From: Jiangella ureilytica
GTDB lineage: Bacteria; Actinomycetota; Actinomycetes; Jiangellales; Jiangellaceae
DNA length: 64,000 bases
Assembly (NCBI RefSeq): GCF_004348545.1
Contig: NZ_SMKL01000009.1
Span: forward strand, 61,797-125,796
Direction: 5' to 3'
Shown here: positions 34,489 through 44,700 of the stretch, in pieces
Numbering within the stretch: the stretch's first letter is position 1
Layout of the letters: the number at the start of each line of letters is the position of its first letter
Program-made: the position numbers and the translations under genes
Notes under the pieces: generated by a model
What the model was told of the DNA's origin: nothing
Seen by the model: only the letters and a program-made list of their open reading frames with translations
Database searches by the model: none

Positions 34489-35370
34489 ATGCGCATCTTC
34501 GACCCCCACATCCACATGACGTCGCGCACCACCGACGACTATCAGCGCATGTACGCCGCCGGCGTGCGGGCCGTCACCGAGCCGGCGTTCTGGCTGGGCC
34601 AGCCGCGCACCTCCGTCGGCTCGTTCGTCGACTATTTCGACGCGCTGCTCGGCTGGGAGCGGTTCCGGGCCGCGCAGTTCGGCATCCGGCACCACTGCAC
34701 GCTCGCGCTGAACCCGAAGGAGGCCAACGACCCGCGCTGCCACGGCGTGCTCGAGGTGCTGCCGCGCTACCTCGCGAAGGACGGCGTCGTGGCGGTCGGG
34801 GAGCTCGGCTTCGACTCGATGACCGACGACGAGGAGAAGGTGTTCGTCCGCCAGCTGGAGCTGGCCGGCGAGCACGACCTGCCCGTCCTGGTGCACACGC
34901 CGCACCGCGACAAGGCCGCCGGGACCCGGCGCACGCTGGAGCTGGTGGCGGCGAGCGGGCTGCCGCCGGAGCGGGTGCTGGTCGACCACCTCAACGAGAC
35001 CACCGTCGGCATGGTCGCCGACTCCGGCTGCTGGATGGGGTTCTCGATCTACCCGGACACCAAGATGGACGAGCACCGGATGGTCCGCATCCTGGCCGAC
35101 CGCGGGCTGGACCGGATGATCGTCAACTCCGCCGCCGACTGGGGGCACAGCGACCCGCTGAAGACGGTCAAGACCGGCCGGGCCATGCTCGCCGAGGAGT
35201 TCAGCGCCGACGACGTCGACAAGGTGCTATGGCAGAACCCGGTCGCGTTCTACGGGCAGAGCGGCCGGCTCCTGCTCGACGAGGTCGACCTCGCCGGGAC
35301 CGAGCGGACGGCGACGTTCCAGGGCAATTCCGTCTTGCGCGGACAGCGACCGGACGCCGTGGAGGCCTGA
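34489..35370 (+). CDS. eboB: EboB, TatD-family metal-dependent hydrolase
   Basis: 293 residues from ATG 34489, two bases after the eboA stop. Amidohydrolase-type TIM barrel with the expected metal ligands: DPHIHM at the N-terminus, GELGFD (Glu ligand), LVHTPHRD, LVDHLNE and a terminal NSAADWG Asp. TatD proteins hydrolyse phosphodiester or related bonds; the ebo member's substrate is not known. Cytoplasmic. Confidence 0.86.
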   Translation: MRIFDPHIHMTSRTTDDYQRMYAAGVRAVTEPAFWLGQPRTSVGSFVDYFDALLGWERFRAAQFGIRHHCTLALNPKEANDPRCHGVLEVLPRYLAKDGVVAVGELGFDSMTDDEEKVFVRQLELAGEHDLPVLVHTPHRDKAAGTRRTLELVAASGLPPERVLVDHLNETTVGMVADSGCWMGFSIYPDTKMDEHRMVRILADRGLDRMIVNSAADWGHSDPLKTVKTGRAMLAEEFSADDVDKVLWQNPVAFYGQSGRLLLDEVDLAGTERTATFQGNSVLRGQRPDAVEA

Positions 35371-35372
35371 GC

Positions 35373-36551
35373 ATGCGGTTCCGCCATGCCGACGGCACCG
35401 TCGTCCACCTCGCGTACTGCACGAACGTCCACCCGACGCAGGACGTCGAGGCGCTGCTCGACCAGGTCGCGCGGTACGGTGCCGGTACCCGTTCGCGGCT
35501 GGGTGTGTCCCGGCTGGGCCTCGGCCTGTGGCTGCCGGCGCCGGTGGTCGCGCGGCTGGCGTCGGAGTCCGGCCGCGCCGACCTCGACCGGCTGCGCACG
35601 GCGCTGGCCGCCGGGGGGCTCGAGGTCGTCACGCTCAACGCCTTCCCGTACCAGGGCTTCCACGACCCGCGGGTCAAGCTGGCCGTCTACCACCCGGACT
35701 GGCTGACGGCGGAGCGGCTCGCGTACACGCTCGACTGCGCCCGGGTGCTGGCGATGCTGCTGCCCGACGACGCCGTCCGCGGCAGTGTGTCGAGCCTGCC
35801 GCTGGCCTGGCGCACACCGTGGGACGACGCCCGGCGCGGCCTCGCGGCGGACCGGCTGGCCCGGCTGGCCGAAGGGCTGGCCAAGCTCGAGGCCGAGACC
35901 GGGCGGACGGTCCGGGTCGCGCTGGAGCCGGAGCCGGGCTGCGTCATCGAGACCATCGACGGCGCGGCGGCCCAGCTGAGCGCCGTCGACACCGAGCGGA
36001 TCGGCGTCTGCCTCGACGCCTGCCACCTGGCGACCCAGTTCGAGGAGCCGGAGCGGGCGCTGGGCACGCTCGCGGCCGCCGGGCTCCCGGTCGTCAAAAC
36101 CCAGGCGTCGGCCGCGCTCGAGGTCGCCGACCCGGCCGACCCCGCGGCCCGGCGGGCGCTCGCGGCGTACGCCGAGGACCGGTTCCTGCACCAGACTCGG
36201 GCGCTCACCCGTGGCGGGCAGGTCGTCAGCGCCGACGACCTGCCGGCCGCGCTGTCGTCGGCCGCGTTCCCCGGCGACGGGCCGTGGCGGGTGCACTTCC
36301 ACGTCCCCGTGCACGAGCAGCCCGAGCCGCCGCTGACATCCACCCAGGACCACCTGGCGGCGACCCTGCGCGGGCTCTTCGGCGGCGAGCGGGCGCTGAC
36401 CGACCACGTCGAGGTCGAGACGTACACGTGGTCGGTGCTCCCCGAGGGGCGCCGGCCGGACGGCCCGGACGGACTGGTGGCCGGGCTGGCGGCGGAGCTG
36501 CGCTGGGTCGCCGACCGGATGGCGGAGATCGGTATGGAGGAGATCGCGTGA
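35373..36551 (+). CDS. eboE: EboE, xylose-isomerase-like TIM-barrel protein
   Basis: 392 residues from ATG 35373, two bases after the eboB stop. The opening LAYCTNVHP and the closing HVEVETYTWSVLP are characteristic of EboE ('metabolite traffic protein'). In between are TIM-barrel metal-site motifs ALEPEPGC and VCLDACHLA. The role is unproven; work on ebo operons links the products to handling or export of a metabolite, for example scytonemin precursors in cyanobacteria. The next start overlaps its stop by four bases. Confidence 0.88.
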   Translation: MRFRHADGTVVHLAYCTNVHPTQDVEALLDQVARYGAGTRSRLGVSRLGLGLWLPAPVVARLASESGRADLDRLRTALAAGGLEVVTLNAFPYQGFHDPRVKLAVYHPDWLTAERLAYTLDCARVLAMLLPDDAVRGSVSSLPLAWRTPWDDARRGLAADRLARLAEGLAKLEAETGRTVRVALEPEPGCVIETIDGAAAQLSAVDTERIGVCLDACHLATQFEEPERALGTLAAAGLPVVKTQASAALEVADPADPAARRALAAYAEDRFLHQTRALTRGGQVVSADDLPAALSSAAFPGDGPWRVHFHVPVHEQPEPPLTSTQDHLAATLRGLFGGERALTDHVEVETYTWSVLPEGRRPDGPDGLVAGLAAELRWVADRMAEIGMEEIA

Positions 36552-37933
36552 CCAACAAGCTGCTCGTGCTCGACGTCGTCGGCCTGACGCCGCGGCTGCT
36601 GGAGCACACCCCGAACCTGCGGGCGATCGCCGGGGAGGGCTGGCAGGCGTCGCTGGGCACCGTCCTGCCGGCCGTGACCTGCTCGGTGCAGTCGACGTTC
36701 CTCACCGGCGCGATGCCGCGTGACCACGGCATCGTCGGGAACGGCTGGTACTTCCGCGACCTCGGCGAGGTGTACCTGTGGCGGCAGCACAACCGGCTGG
36801 TGCAGGGCGAGAAGGTCTGGGACACCGCCCGCAAGGCGCAGCCCGGGTACTCGGTCGCGAACGTCTGCTGGTGGTACGCCATGGGCGCCGACACCGACTG
36901 GACGGTCACCCCGCGGCCGATCTACCACGCCGACGGGCGCAAGTCGCCGGACTGCTACACCCGGCCGCCGGCACTGCACGACGAGCTGACCGGCGTGCTG
37001 GGCGACTTCCCGTTGTTCCAGTACTGGGGTCCGACGGCGTCGATCAAGTCCAGCGAGTGGATCGTCCAGGCGACCCGCCGGCTGATGCCGCAGGCCGACC
37101 TCACGCTGGCCTACGTCCCGCACCTCGACTACGACCTGCAGCGCTTCGGCCCGCACAGCCCGCAGGCCGTCGCCGCCGCCCGCGACGTCGACCGTGTGCT
37201 GGGACCCCTGCTCGACGACGCACGGAACCAAGGTGTCACCGTCGTCGCCCTCAGTGAGTACGGCATCGGCCCGGCCAGCCGGCCCGTGCACGTGAACCGG
37301 GCGCTGCGCCAGGCCGGGCTGCTCGAGGTCTACACGCAGGCCGGCATGGAGTACCTCGACCCGTGGGCGTCGCGCGCGTTCGCCGTCGCCGACCACCAGG
37401 TGGCGCACGTCTACGTCCGCGACCCGGCCGACCTCGACGCCGTCCGGGAGCGGTGCGAGGCGCTGCCGGGGGTCGACCTCGTCCTGGACAAGGAGGCGCA
37501 GCGCGAGTACGGCCTCGACCACGAGCGCTCCGGCGAGCTGGTGCTCGTGGCCGACCTCGGCGCCTGGTTCACCTACTACTACTGGCTGCACGATGACCGC
37601 GCCCCCGACTTCGCCCGCGGCGTCGAGATCCACCGCAAGCCCGGATACGACCCCGCCGAGCTGTTCCTCGACCCCGCCGACCCGCGGGTCAAGCTGCGCG
37701 CGGGCGGCAACCTCGCGAAGAAGAAGCTGGGCCTGCGCTATGCGATGAACGTCGTGCCGCTGGACGGGCAGTGGGTCCGCGGCACGCACGGCCGGCTGCC
37801 CGACGACGCCGCCGACGGGCCGGTGCTGCTGTGCAGCGACCCGGCGGCGGCCCGCGACCAGCTGGCCGCCACCGACGTCCGCGACCTGATGCTCGACCTG
37901 GCCGGCATCGGCACCCCTGCCCGGAACCGCTAG
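36548..37933 (+). CDS. EboF-like nucleotide pyrophosphatase/phosphodiesterase (alkaline phosphatase superfamily)
   Basis: 461 residues from a GTG overlapping the eboE stop. Motifs of the type I phosphodiesterase/NPP fold: LLVLDVVGL (metal Asp), the nucleophile region [14 protein letters not shown] (Thr), [14 protein letters not shown] (Asp/His), ALSEYG and GTHGRLPDD (His). No signal peptide, so cytoplasmic. NPP-type enzymes split phosphodiester or pyrophosphate bonds, which would suit removal of a nucleotide or prenyl diphosphate from an intermediate. Corresponds to EboF by position and fold. Confidence 0.85.
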   Translation: MTNKLLVLDVVGLTPRLLEHTPNLRAIAGEGWQASLGTVLPAVTCSVQSTFLTGAMPRDHGIVGNGWYFRDLGEVYLWRQHNRLVQGEKVWDTARKAQPGYSVANVCWWYAMGADTDWTVTPRPIYHADGRKSPDCYTRPPALHDELTGVLGDFPLFQYWGPTASIKSSEWIVQATRRLMPQADLTLAYVPHLDYDLQRFGPHSPQAVAAARDVDRVLGPLLDDARNQGVTVVALSEYGIGPASRPVHVNRALRQAGLLEVYTQAGMEYLDPWASRAFAVADHQVAHVYVRDPADLDAVRERCEALPGVDLVLDKEAQREYGLDHERSGELVLVADLGAWFTYYYWLHDDRAPDFARGVEIHRKPGYDPAELFLDPADPRVKLRAGGNLAKKKLGLRYAMNVVPLDGQWVRGTHGRLPDDAADGPVLLCSDPAAARDQLAATDVRDLMLDLAGIGTPARNR

Positions 37934-37974
37934 CAGAGCGCGCAACCGTACCGACGCACGAAGGAGACGACACG

Positions 37975-38982
37975 ATGGCACGACCGATCACCCTCTTCAC
38001 CGGGCAGTGGGCCGACCTGCCGTTCGAAGAGGTCGCCCGGCTGGCCGGCGAATGGGGCTACGACGGCCTCGAGATCGCCTGCTGGGGCGATCACCTCGAC
38101 GTCTGGAAGGCCGCCGAGGACGACGCATACGTGAAGTCGCGGCTGGACATCCTCGAGAAGAACGGCCTGAAGGTCTGGACGATCTCCAACCACCTCAAGG
38201 GGCAGGCCGTCTGCGACGACCCCATCGACGAGCGGCACCGGGGGATCCTGCCGGACCGCATCTGGGGCGACGGCGAGCCGGAGGGCGTGCGCCAGCGTGC
38301 CGCAGAGGAGATGAAGGTGACGGCGCGCGCGGCCGCCCGGCTGGGCGTGAACACCGTCGTCGGCTTCACCGGCTCGGCCATCTGGAAGTACGTCGCGATG
38401 TTCCCGCCGGCGTCGGACGACATGATCGAGGCCGGATACCGCGACTTCGCCGACCGCTGGAACCCGATCCTCGACGTGTACGACGAGGTCGGCGTGCGGT
38501 TCGCGCACGAGGTGCACCCGTCGGAGATCGCCTACGACTACTGGACGACGGTGAAGACGCTCGAGGCCATCGGGCACCGCGAGGCGTTCGGCCTCAACTG
38601 GGACCCCAGCCACATGGTCTGGCAGGACCTCGACCCCGTCGCCTTCCTGTGGGACTTCCGCGACCGCATCTACCACGTCGACTGCAAGGACACGAAGAAG
38701 CAGCTCGGCAACGGCCGCAACGGCCGGCTGAGCTCGCACCTGCCGTGGGCCGACCCGCGGCGGGGCTGGGACTTCGTGTCCACCGGCCACGGCGACGTGC
38801 CGTGGGAGCAGTCGTTCCGCATGCTCAACGCCATCGGCTACGACGGCCCCATCTCCGTCGAGTGGGAGGACGCCGGCATGGACCGGCTGCGCGGCGCCCC
38901 CGAGGCCCTGGAGTTCGTGAAGTCGCGCCTGTTCGACGCCCCCGACGCGGCGTTCGACGCGGCGTTCAGCTCCAGCGAATAA
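37975..38982 (+). CDS. Cytoplasmic sugar phosphate isomerase/epimerase-like protein
   Basis: 335 residues from ATG 37975 with AAGGAGA 8 bases upstream and a 41-base gap after the phosphodiesterase gene, so likely in the same transcript. TIM barrel with motifs [29 protein letters not shown] and VEWEDAGMD, which carry the metal-binding Glu, Asp, His and Glu. This subgroup commonly accompanies Gfo/Idh/MocA oxidoreductases and acts on keto-sugars or inositols. It may process the inositol-like product of the operon's first enzyme. Confidence 0.88.
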   Translation: MARPITLFTGQWADLPFEEVARLAGEWGYDGLEIACWGDHLDVWKAAEDDAYVKSRLDILEKNGLKVWTISNHLKGQAVCDDPIDERHRGILPDRIWGDGEPEGVRQRAAEEMKVTARAAARLGVNTVVGFTGSAIWKYVAMFPPASDDMIEAGYRDFADRWNPILDVYDEVGVRFAHEVHPSEIAYDYWTTVKTLEAIGHREAFGLNWDPSHMVWQDLDPVAFLWDFRDRIYHVDCKDTKKQLGNGRNGRLSSHLPWADPRRGWDFVSTGHGDVPWEQSFRMLNAIGYDGPISVEWEDAGMDRLRGAPEALEFVKSRLFDAPDAAFDAAFSSSE

Positions 38983-39029
38983 GACCTCCGCAGCACCACC
39001 TGTACCACCCCCCGGAAAGGAGCACGACG

Positions 39030-39989
39030 ATGTGTTACGGATACGACGGCGACCGGGCCCTGGACGAGTCGCTGGCCCGCCGCGGTCTGGGCCGGCGCCG
39101 CTTCCTCCTCGGTGCCGCCGCGGCCGCCGGCGGTGTGCTGGCCGGCGGTCTCGCCGGCACGGTGCCCGCCTCGGCCGACGCCAGGCCCACGGGCCGCAAG
39201 ATCGTGCCGCGCGGCGCCATCAGCATCCAGTTGTGGACGGTGCGTGACGCGCTGGCCCCCGGGGCGCTCTTCGACTCGACGCTGCGCTCCATCGCCGACT
39301 ACGGCTACACGAAGGTCGAACAGGCCCTCGGCTACTTCGGCCGCACCGCCGAGCAGCTGCGCGACTTCTACGACGAGATCGGCATCTCGTGCACGTCGAG
39401 CCACGACGGCATCAGCCCCGACCGCGCGTCGCTGGAGGCGAAGCTCGAGAACGCCGCCACGCTGGGGCAGCGGTTCATCGTCGTTCCCTACCTGGCGTCG
39501 GAGAGCCTGTCCGACTGGCAGCTGTGGGCCGAGCAGATGAACGAGGAGGCGGCGCTGGCGCGGCGGTACGGGCTGCGCTACGGCTACCACAACCACGCGC
39601 ACGAGTTCACGACCGACCTCGGCGGCGGCGTGACCCCGTGGGAGGTGCTGACGTCGGAGCTGGACCCGAAGCTGGTCCATCTCGAGGTCGACCTCTACTG
39701 GGCGGTGACGGGCGGCATCAACAGCGGCGTCCCCGTCGCGCAGTCGGAGCAGTTCGCCATCGACGTCATCGACGAGGCGCGGCAGCGCACGCTGCAGTAC
39801 CACGTCAAGGACCGCCACCTGAACGGCGGCGACATGGCCGACCTCGGCACCGGGCACATCGACTTCGCGAAGATCTTCCGCGCGCACCGCGTGCTGGAGT
39901 ACATCGTCGAGAACGACACCCCGGACGTCACCCCGTTGCAGACGGCGGAGGTCGGCTACCGGTACCTCAGCGAGTTGCGCATGCGCTGA
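39030..39989 (+). CDS. Tat-exported sugar phosphate isomerase/epimerase-like TIM barrel
   Basis: 319 residues from ATG 39030 with AAAGGAGCACG upstream, 47 bases after the previous gene. A twin-arginine signal (GLGRRRFLLGAAAAAGG, about residues 19-35) predicts export of a folded metalloprotein. The barrel motifs (ISIQLWTVRD, GYHNHAHEF, HLEVDLYWAV, YHVKDRH) resemble those of the 10244 product, so the two are paralogues serving different operons. It is the last gene before a 19-pair hairpin. Confidence 0.88.
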   Translation: MCYGYDGDRALDESLARRGLGRRRFLLGAAAAAGGVLAGGLAGTVPASADARPTGRKIVPRGAISIQLWTVRDALAPGALFDSTLRSIADYGYTKVEQALGYFGRTAEQLRDFYDEIGISCTSSHDGISPDRASLEAKLENAATLGQRFIVVPYLASESLSDWQLWAEQMNEEAALARRYGLRYGYHNHAHEFTTDLGGGVTPWEVLTSELDPKLVHLEVDLYWAVTGGINSGVPVAQSEQFAIDVIDEARQRTLQYHVKDRHLNGGDMADLGTGHIDFAKIFRAHRVLEYIVENDTPDVTPLQTAEVGYRYLSELRMR

Positions 39990-39996
39990 GCCGATT

Positions 39997-40040
39997 CAAC
40001 GGGGAGTGGCGATCCGACCCGGGATCGTCGCTCCCCGTTG
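39997..40040 (+). terminator. Terminator of the ebo-type operon
   Basis: A 19-pair stem with two wobbles (39997-40015 with 40022-40040; arm CAACGGGGAGTGGCGATCC) and a 6-base loop, starting 8 bases after the stop codon. Confidence 0.82.
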
Positions 40041-40074
40041 ATCATTCGTCTCGCCGAAAGGGTAGCTCCGCGCC

Positions 40075-41187
40075 GTGTCGGCAGGGCACACTTGGGGGAC
40101 CGAGGTGGTGCCGGTGGTCCGATCGAGGGTGGAGGGTCGCGCACTGCCGTCCCAGCGTGGGCGGCCTGACGGCGATCTTCCTGAGGCCAGCAGACCGGGC
40201 GACGCTGCGCCCGCAGCCGTCGTCGACGACGACGAGCCGGCGATCGTCCAGGTGCCGCGGACCCCGTTCGACGACGGTGGTGGCGGCACCGATCTCACTC
40301 GCCGCTACCTGCGCGAGATCGGCCGCATCCCGCTGCTCAGCGCCACCGACGAGGTGCGGCTGGCGCGGGCCATCGAGGCCGGGCTGCTGGCCGAGGACCG
40401 GCTCGCCAACGGCCCCGACCCCGGACCCGACCGCGACGCGCTCGTCGAGCTGGTCCGGCTCGGACGGTTGGCCAAGGCCGCGCTCATCGAGGCCAACCTG
40501 CGTCTCGTCGTCTCGATCGCGCGCCGCTACACCCGCCGCGGCCTGCCCCTTCTCGACCTGGTCCAAGAGGGCAACGTCGGCCTCATCCGCGCCGTCGAGC
40601 GGTTCGACCACGCCCGCGGCTTCAAGTTCTCCACGTACGCCACCTGGTGGATCCGGCAGGCCATCAGCCGGGCGCTGGCCGAGCAGGGCCGCACCATCCG
40701 GCTCCCCGTCCACGTCGTCGACGAGCTCAACCGCGTCCTGCGGGTGCTGCGCACGATGTCGCAGTCGCAGGCCCGCGACCCCTCCGTCCACGAGCTGGCC
40801 GCCGCCGTCTCCCTGCCCGTCGACCGCGTGGTCGAGCTGCTCTCGTACGCCGAGGAGCCGGTCAGCCTGCAGCTGCCGGTCGGCGAGTCGGCCGAGAACG
40901 TGTTCGGCGACTTCGTCGAGGACACCGACGAGCTCAGCCCCGAGGAGCTGGTCGCCCAGCTGCTCCTGCGCGACCAGGTCGAGCAGGTCCTCGACGGCCT
41001 CAGCGAACGCGAGAAGATGGTCGTGCGGCTCCGCTACGGCCTGCACGACGGCCGCGCCCGCACGCTCGAGGAGGTCGGCCGCGAGTTCGGCGTCACCCGC
41101 GAGCGGGTCCGGCAGATCGAGCACCGCACCCTCACCAAGCTGCGGCGCAACGAGTGGGCCAGCGAGCTGCGCGACTATCTCGGCTGA
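40075..41187 (+). CDS. Group 2 sigma-70 family RNA polymerase sigma factor
   Basis: 370 residues from GTG 40075. After a ~70-residue disordered acidic N-terminus comes region 1.2 ([21 protein letters not shown]), region 2 with the RpoD box ([17 protein letters not shown] and [16 protein letters not shown]), region 3, and region 4 with a C-terminal HTH ([20 protein letters not shown]). The length and missing region 1.1 mark it as an HrdB/SigB-like alternative principal factor rather than the essential sigma. It should read promoters close to TTGACN/TANNNT. No anti-sigma gene is adjacent. Confidence 0.93.
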   Translation: MSAGHTWGTEVVPVVRSRVEGRALPSQRGRPDGDLPEASRPGDAAPAAVVDDDEPAIVQVPRTPFDDGGGGTDLTRRYLREIGRIPLLSATDEVRLARAIEAGLLAEDRLANGPDPGPDRDALVELVRLGRLAKAALIEANLRLVVSIARRYTRRGLPLLDLVQEGNVGLIRAVERFDHARGFKFSTYATWWIRQAISRALAEQGRTIRLPVHVVDELNRVLRVLRTMSQSQARDPSVHELAAAVSLPVDRVVELLSYAEEPVSLQLPVGESAENVFGDFVEDTDELSPEELVAQLLLRDQVEQVLDGLSEREKMVVRLRYGLHDGRARTLEEVGREFGVTRERVRQIEHRTLTKLRRNEWASELRDYLG

Positions 41188-41200
41188 CTAGGCTGGGGGC

Positions 41201-41677
41201 GTGAAGCTGCGGCGGCGTGGGCCTGGTCGGATCGACGGCCTCGAGAAGGGCGAGCGCGTCCTCGCGGCGGCCGCCGGCCCCGACGGCGAGGTCGTGGCGA
41301 CGACGCACCGCCTGCGGCTGCGCGACACCTCGGTCGAGTGGAGCCGCATCGAGACCGCCTCCTGGGACGGCGACGCCGAGCTGCTCGTCGTCACCGAGGT
41401 CCCCGACTCGCGCGGCCACCGCACCCGGCACCGGGTGGCGCTCGAGTCGCCGCAACGCCTCGTCGACGTGGTGCGCGAGCAGGTCACCCAGAGCGTCATC
41501 ATCAGCCGCCACATCCCGGTCGACGGCCGCCGCGGGGTCCGGGTCACGGGCCGGCGCACGGCCGCGGACGAGATCGTCTGGACCGCGGCCCTCGACTCCG
41601 GCATCGATCTGCGCGACCCCGGCACCAGAGCCCGCGTCGACGCCGCGGTCGCGCTCGTCCGCAACGAGGTCGAGTGA
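41201..41677 (+). CDS. Small conserved-looking protein of unknown function
   Basis: 158 residues from GTG 41201, 13 bases after the sigma gene. TAGGCT lies 6 bases before the GTG with no Shine-Dalgarno, a layout typical of leaderless actinomycete mRNAs. The first half predicts beta strands (VVATTHRLRLRDTSVEWSRI, ELLVVTEVPD), like a PH-type or YokE-like fold, but that is a loose impression. The second half is alpha/beta. No signal peptide or membrane helix. Convergent with the subtilase gene; a palindromic repeat lies between. Confidence 0.75.
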   Translation: MKLRRRGPGRIDGLEKGERVLAAAAGPDGEVVATTHRLRLRDTSVEWSRIETASWDGDAELLVVTEVPDSRGHRTRHRVALESPQRLVDVVREQVTQSVIISRHIPVDGRRGVRVTGRRTAADEIVWTAALDSGIDLRDPGTRARVDAAVALVRNEVE

Positions 41678-41693
41678 CCACGGTGCTGTCGCC

Positions 41694-41743
41694 TGATCAT
41701 CGGCGATCCACCCCGCCATGACGGGGTCGATCGCCGATGATCA
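41694..41743. repeat. 50-bp TGATCATCGGCGATC palindrome, copy 3
   Basis: TGATCATCGGCGATC on the left and GATCGCCGATGATCA on the right, with nested ACCCCG/CGGGGT arms, between two convergent genes. It could act as a bidirectional terminator. Same family as 14623 and 14795. Confidence 0.75.
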
Positions 41744-41755
41744 AGCCGCCGCGGG

Positions 41756-44700
41756 TCAGTCCAGGGCGTAGGCGCGGATCGTCGTCTGCTTCAGCGCGGC
41801 GCCGTCGGCGTCGGTCACCTCGGCCCGCAGCGACACCCAGCCGCTGGTCCGGTCGGCCGCGGGATGCACCAGGATCGCCGTGTAGTGGTCGCCGCGGCGG
41901 GGGAGGAGCGGCACCCGCCGCCAGGTGGCGCCGTCGTCGTAGGAGACCGAGACGCGGACGTCCTCGATCGGGCCCGCGGGCAGGTCGCGCACGTGCCTGG
42001 CCGTCAGCTCCACCGTGAACCGCGTGCCTGCGGGCGCCACGTTCTGCGCATCGGTCGGCACCGTCCAGTTGACGTCGAGCAGCGCGATGCCGGCCGGCGG
42101 CCATTCGCCCGCAGGCTCGTGGGCGGAGCGGAAGGTCCAGTCGGACTCGCTGTACGCGGAGCTGGTCCACGTCGGGCCGGTGCGGCTGACGGTGTGCACG
42201 AGCCGATAGGTGGCCGGTGACGGCGCCAGCCCGCCGACGGTCAGGCTGCCGCGCGGCTCGTCGGCGAGCAGGACACCGTCGGCGTAGAGGCGGCTGCGGA
42301 CCGACGCGAGCTCGTCCTCGTTGAGGTACGAGTCGCCCCAGTGGTCGGCCTCGCCGTCCTGGTAGTCGCGCAGCAGCACGTTGAGCTCGTCGCCGCTGCG
42401 GTAGGCGTCGGTGATGGAGAAGACCGAGTCGGTGCCGGCCGAGTACGGCGCACCCCACCAGCGGGTGTCCTGGCGGGTACCGGGCTCGTAGCTGCGGTGG
42501 TTGTCGAACATGACGGGCACCTCGAGGCCGCCGTCGTGGGGCAGCGTGACCATCGACTGCCAGGCGGTCCCGTTGGCGGACACGTAGTCGGTGCGCGGCC
42601 CGGCCGCGTGGACGGTGGAGATGCCTTTGACCCGGCTGGTGGCCAGCGCCGAGAACCCCTCGCGGACCTCGTACGACGTCCGGCCGGCGGCGCCGGCGCC
42701 GACGAAGGTCGAGTCGATCCGCGCCAGGTCGTCAGTGCCGACCGGGTACGTCCCCGACACCGGCAGCCGGTCCTGAGTCGGCAGCAGCAGGTCGTAGAGG
42801 TACGGCGTGCGCCCGGCCGGCGCGCCCGGGGCGATCAGCCGCCCTCCGGCCACGAACTCGAACCGGCCCTCGCGCACCGGCTCGCTCGGCGCGATCGCGA
42901 GCTGCGGCACGCCGTCGTTGTAGTGCGCCCAGCCGTCCATGCTCGCCCCGCTCTCGTACCAACGCGTCCAGCCCAGCTGCACCTGCTGGGGCGTCGACGG
43001 GCGCGGCGTGTCGAAGACGAGCGGGTCGCCGTCACGGGCGTCGAACGTCAGCGTGGTGTCAGCGGTCAGCGACAGCTCGGGATCGCCGCCGACGGTCTCC
43101 GCGAGGACGCGGTAGTCGCCGTCGTACACCGTCGAGGCGCCGATGACCATGTAGTCGTCGCGCGGGAGACGCACCTGCTCCGGGCCGGTCCCGTCGAGCG
43201 AGACGCCGTAGTAGTAGAAGCCCATCGCCTCGCTCCACACCATGGCCCAGCCGGCCGACGGCTCGCCGTCGCTGCCGGTGGCATCGAGGGTGAGCGTGTA
43301 GTGCTCGCTCTCCTCGCCGAACGACCACGGGGTGCGGACGGTGTCGCCGTCGCCCGTGGTGGCAAGGAGAAGGCCGCCGAGGTCGCCCGCCCCGATCAGC
43401 TCCGGCGCGACGGTGACGACGGCGGACGCGGTGCCGCCGGGCGCGACGGTGAGCGTGGCCGGCTCGACGGTGACCGCTCCGGCCGGGAGCGTGCTGCCGC
43501 CGTCGACGGCGAGGTCGAGCGTCGCCGGCGCGGCGCCGTCGTTGCGGTAGGTGACGGTGCGCGCGATCGGCTCCGCGCCCTGGTTCGGCCACGGCAGGAA
43601 CCCGAAGGTCAGCGTGCTCGGCTCGGCGACGACGGTGGCCGTCAGCGCGGCCGCGACGTCGAGCCGCCCGGCGCCGCGGTCGAACACCGTCGCGTGGTCG
43701 AGCGGATGGGCGTGGCCGACGAGTGCCGCCTTGAGCTGGGCGGCAGTCCAGTCCGGGTGCCGCTGGGCCAGGACGGCGGCCGCCCCGGCGACGTGCGGGG
43801 TGGCCATCGAGGTCCCGGTGGCCGAGGTGTAGTGCTCGTCGACGGGCAGGCCCATCGCGGTGCCGGCCGCCCGGGCCGCGACGATGTCGGTGCCGGGTGC
43901 GGCCAGCTCCGGCTTGACCGCGTGGTCGCCGAGGCGCGGGCCACGGCTGGAGCTCTCGTTCACGTGGTCGCCGAGGTCGGTGTTCCCGACGGTGAGCGCG
44001 GCGTCGGCGGCGCCGGGCGTGTCGACGGTGCCGGCCGACGGGCCGGAGTTGCCGGCCGCGATGACGAACAGCGTGCCGGTCTCGGCGGTGAGGTCGTTCA
44101 CGGCCTGGCTGAGCGGGTCGGTGCCGTCGCTGGGGCCGCCGCCGAGGCTCATGTTGACGACGTCGGCGCCGCTGCGCGCGGCCCACTCCATGCCGGCCAG
44201 CAGCCACGACTCCTGGCCCTGGCCGGAGTCGTCGAGCACCTTGCCGATCAGCAGCCGGGCGCCGGGAGCGACCCCGCGGCGGGCGCCGTCCGAGGCCACG
44301 CCGCTGCCCGCGACGGTCGCCGCCACGTGGGTGCCGTGCCCGTGCCCGTCGACGGCCGATCCGGTGCCGTCGAAGCTGCGCGCCTCGGTGACCAGCCCGG
44401 CGAGGTCGGGGTGCTCGGGGTCGTAGCCGGTGTCGAGCACGGCGACCGTGACGCCGTCGCCGTCGTACCCCTGGGCCCACGCCTCGGGCGCGCCCACCAG
44501 CGGGACGCTGCGGTCGAGCTGCGCCCGCACCGGCCCGTCGAGCCAGACCTTGCCGCCCGCGCCCAGCGTGGCCGGGCCCTCGACCGTCGTCCGCCAGAAC
44601 GCGGCGGCGTCGTCCTTGCCGACGGTGAGGGCGGTGACGCCGGCGGCGTCGAAGGCGCGGACGGCGTAGACGCCGGCGGCGGACCGCGCGGCTCGGGCGG

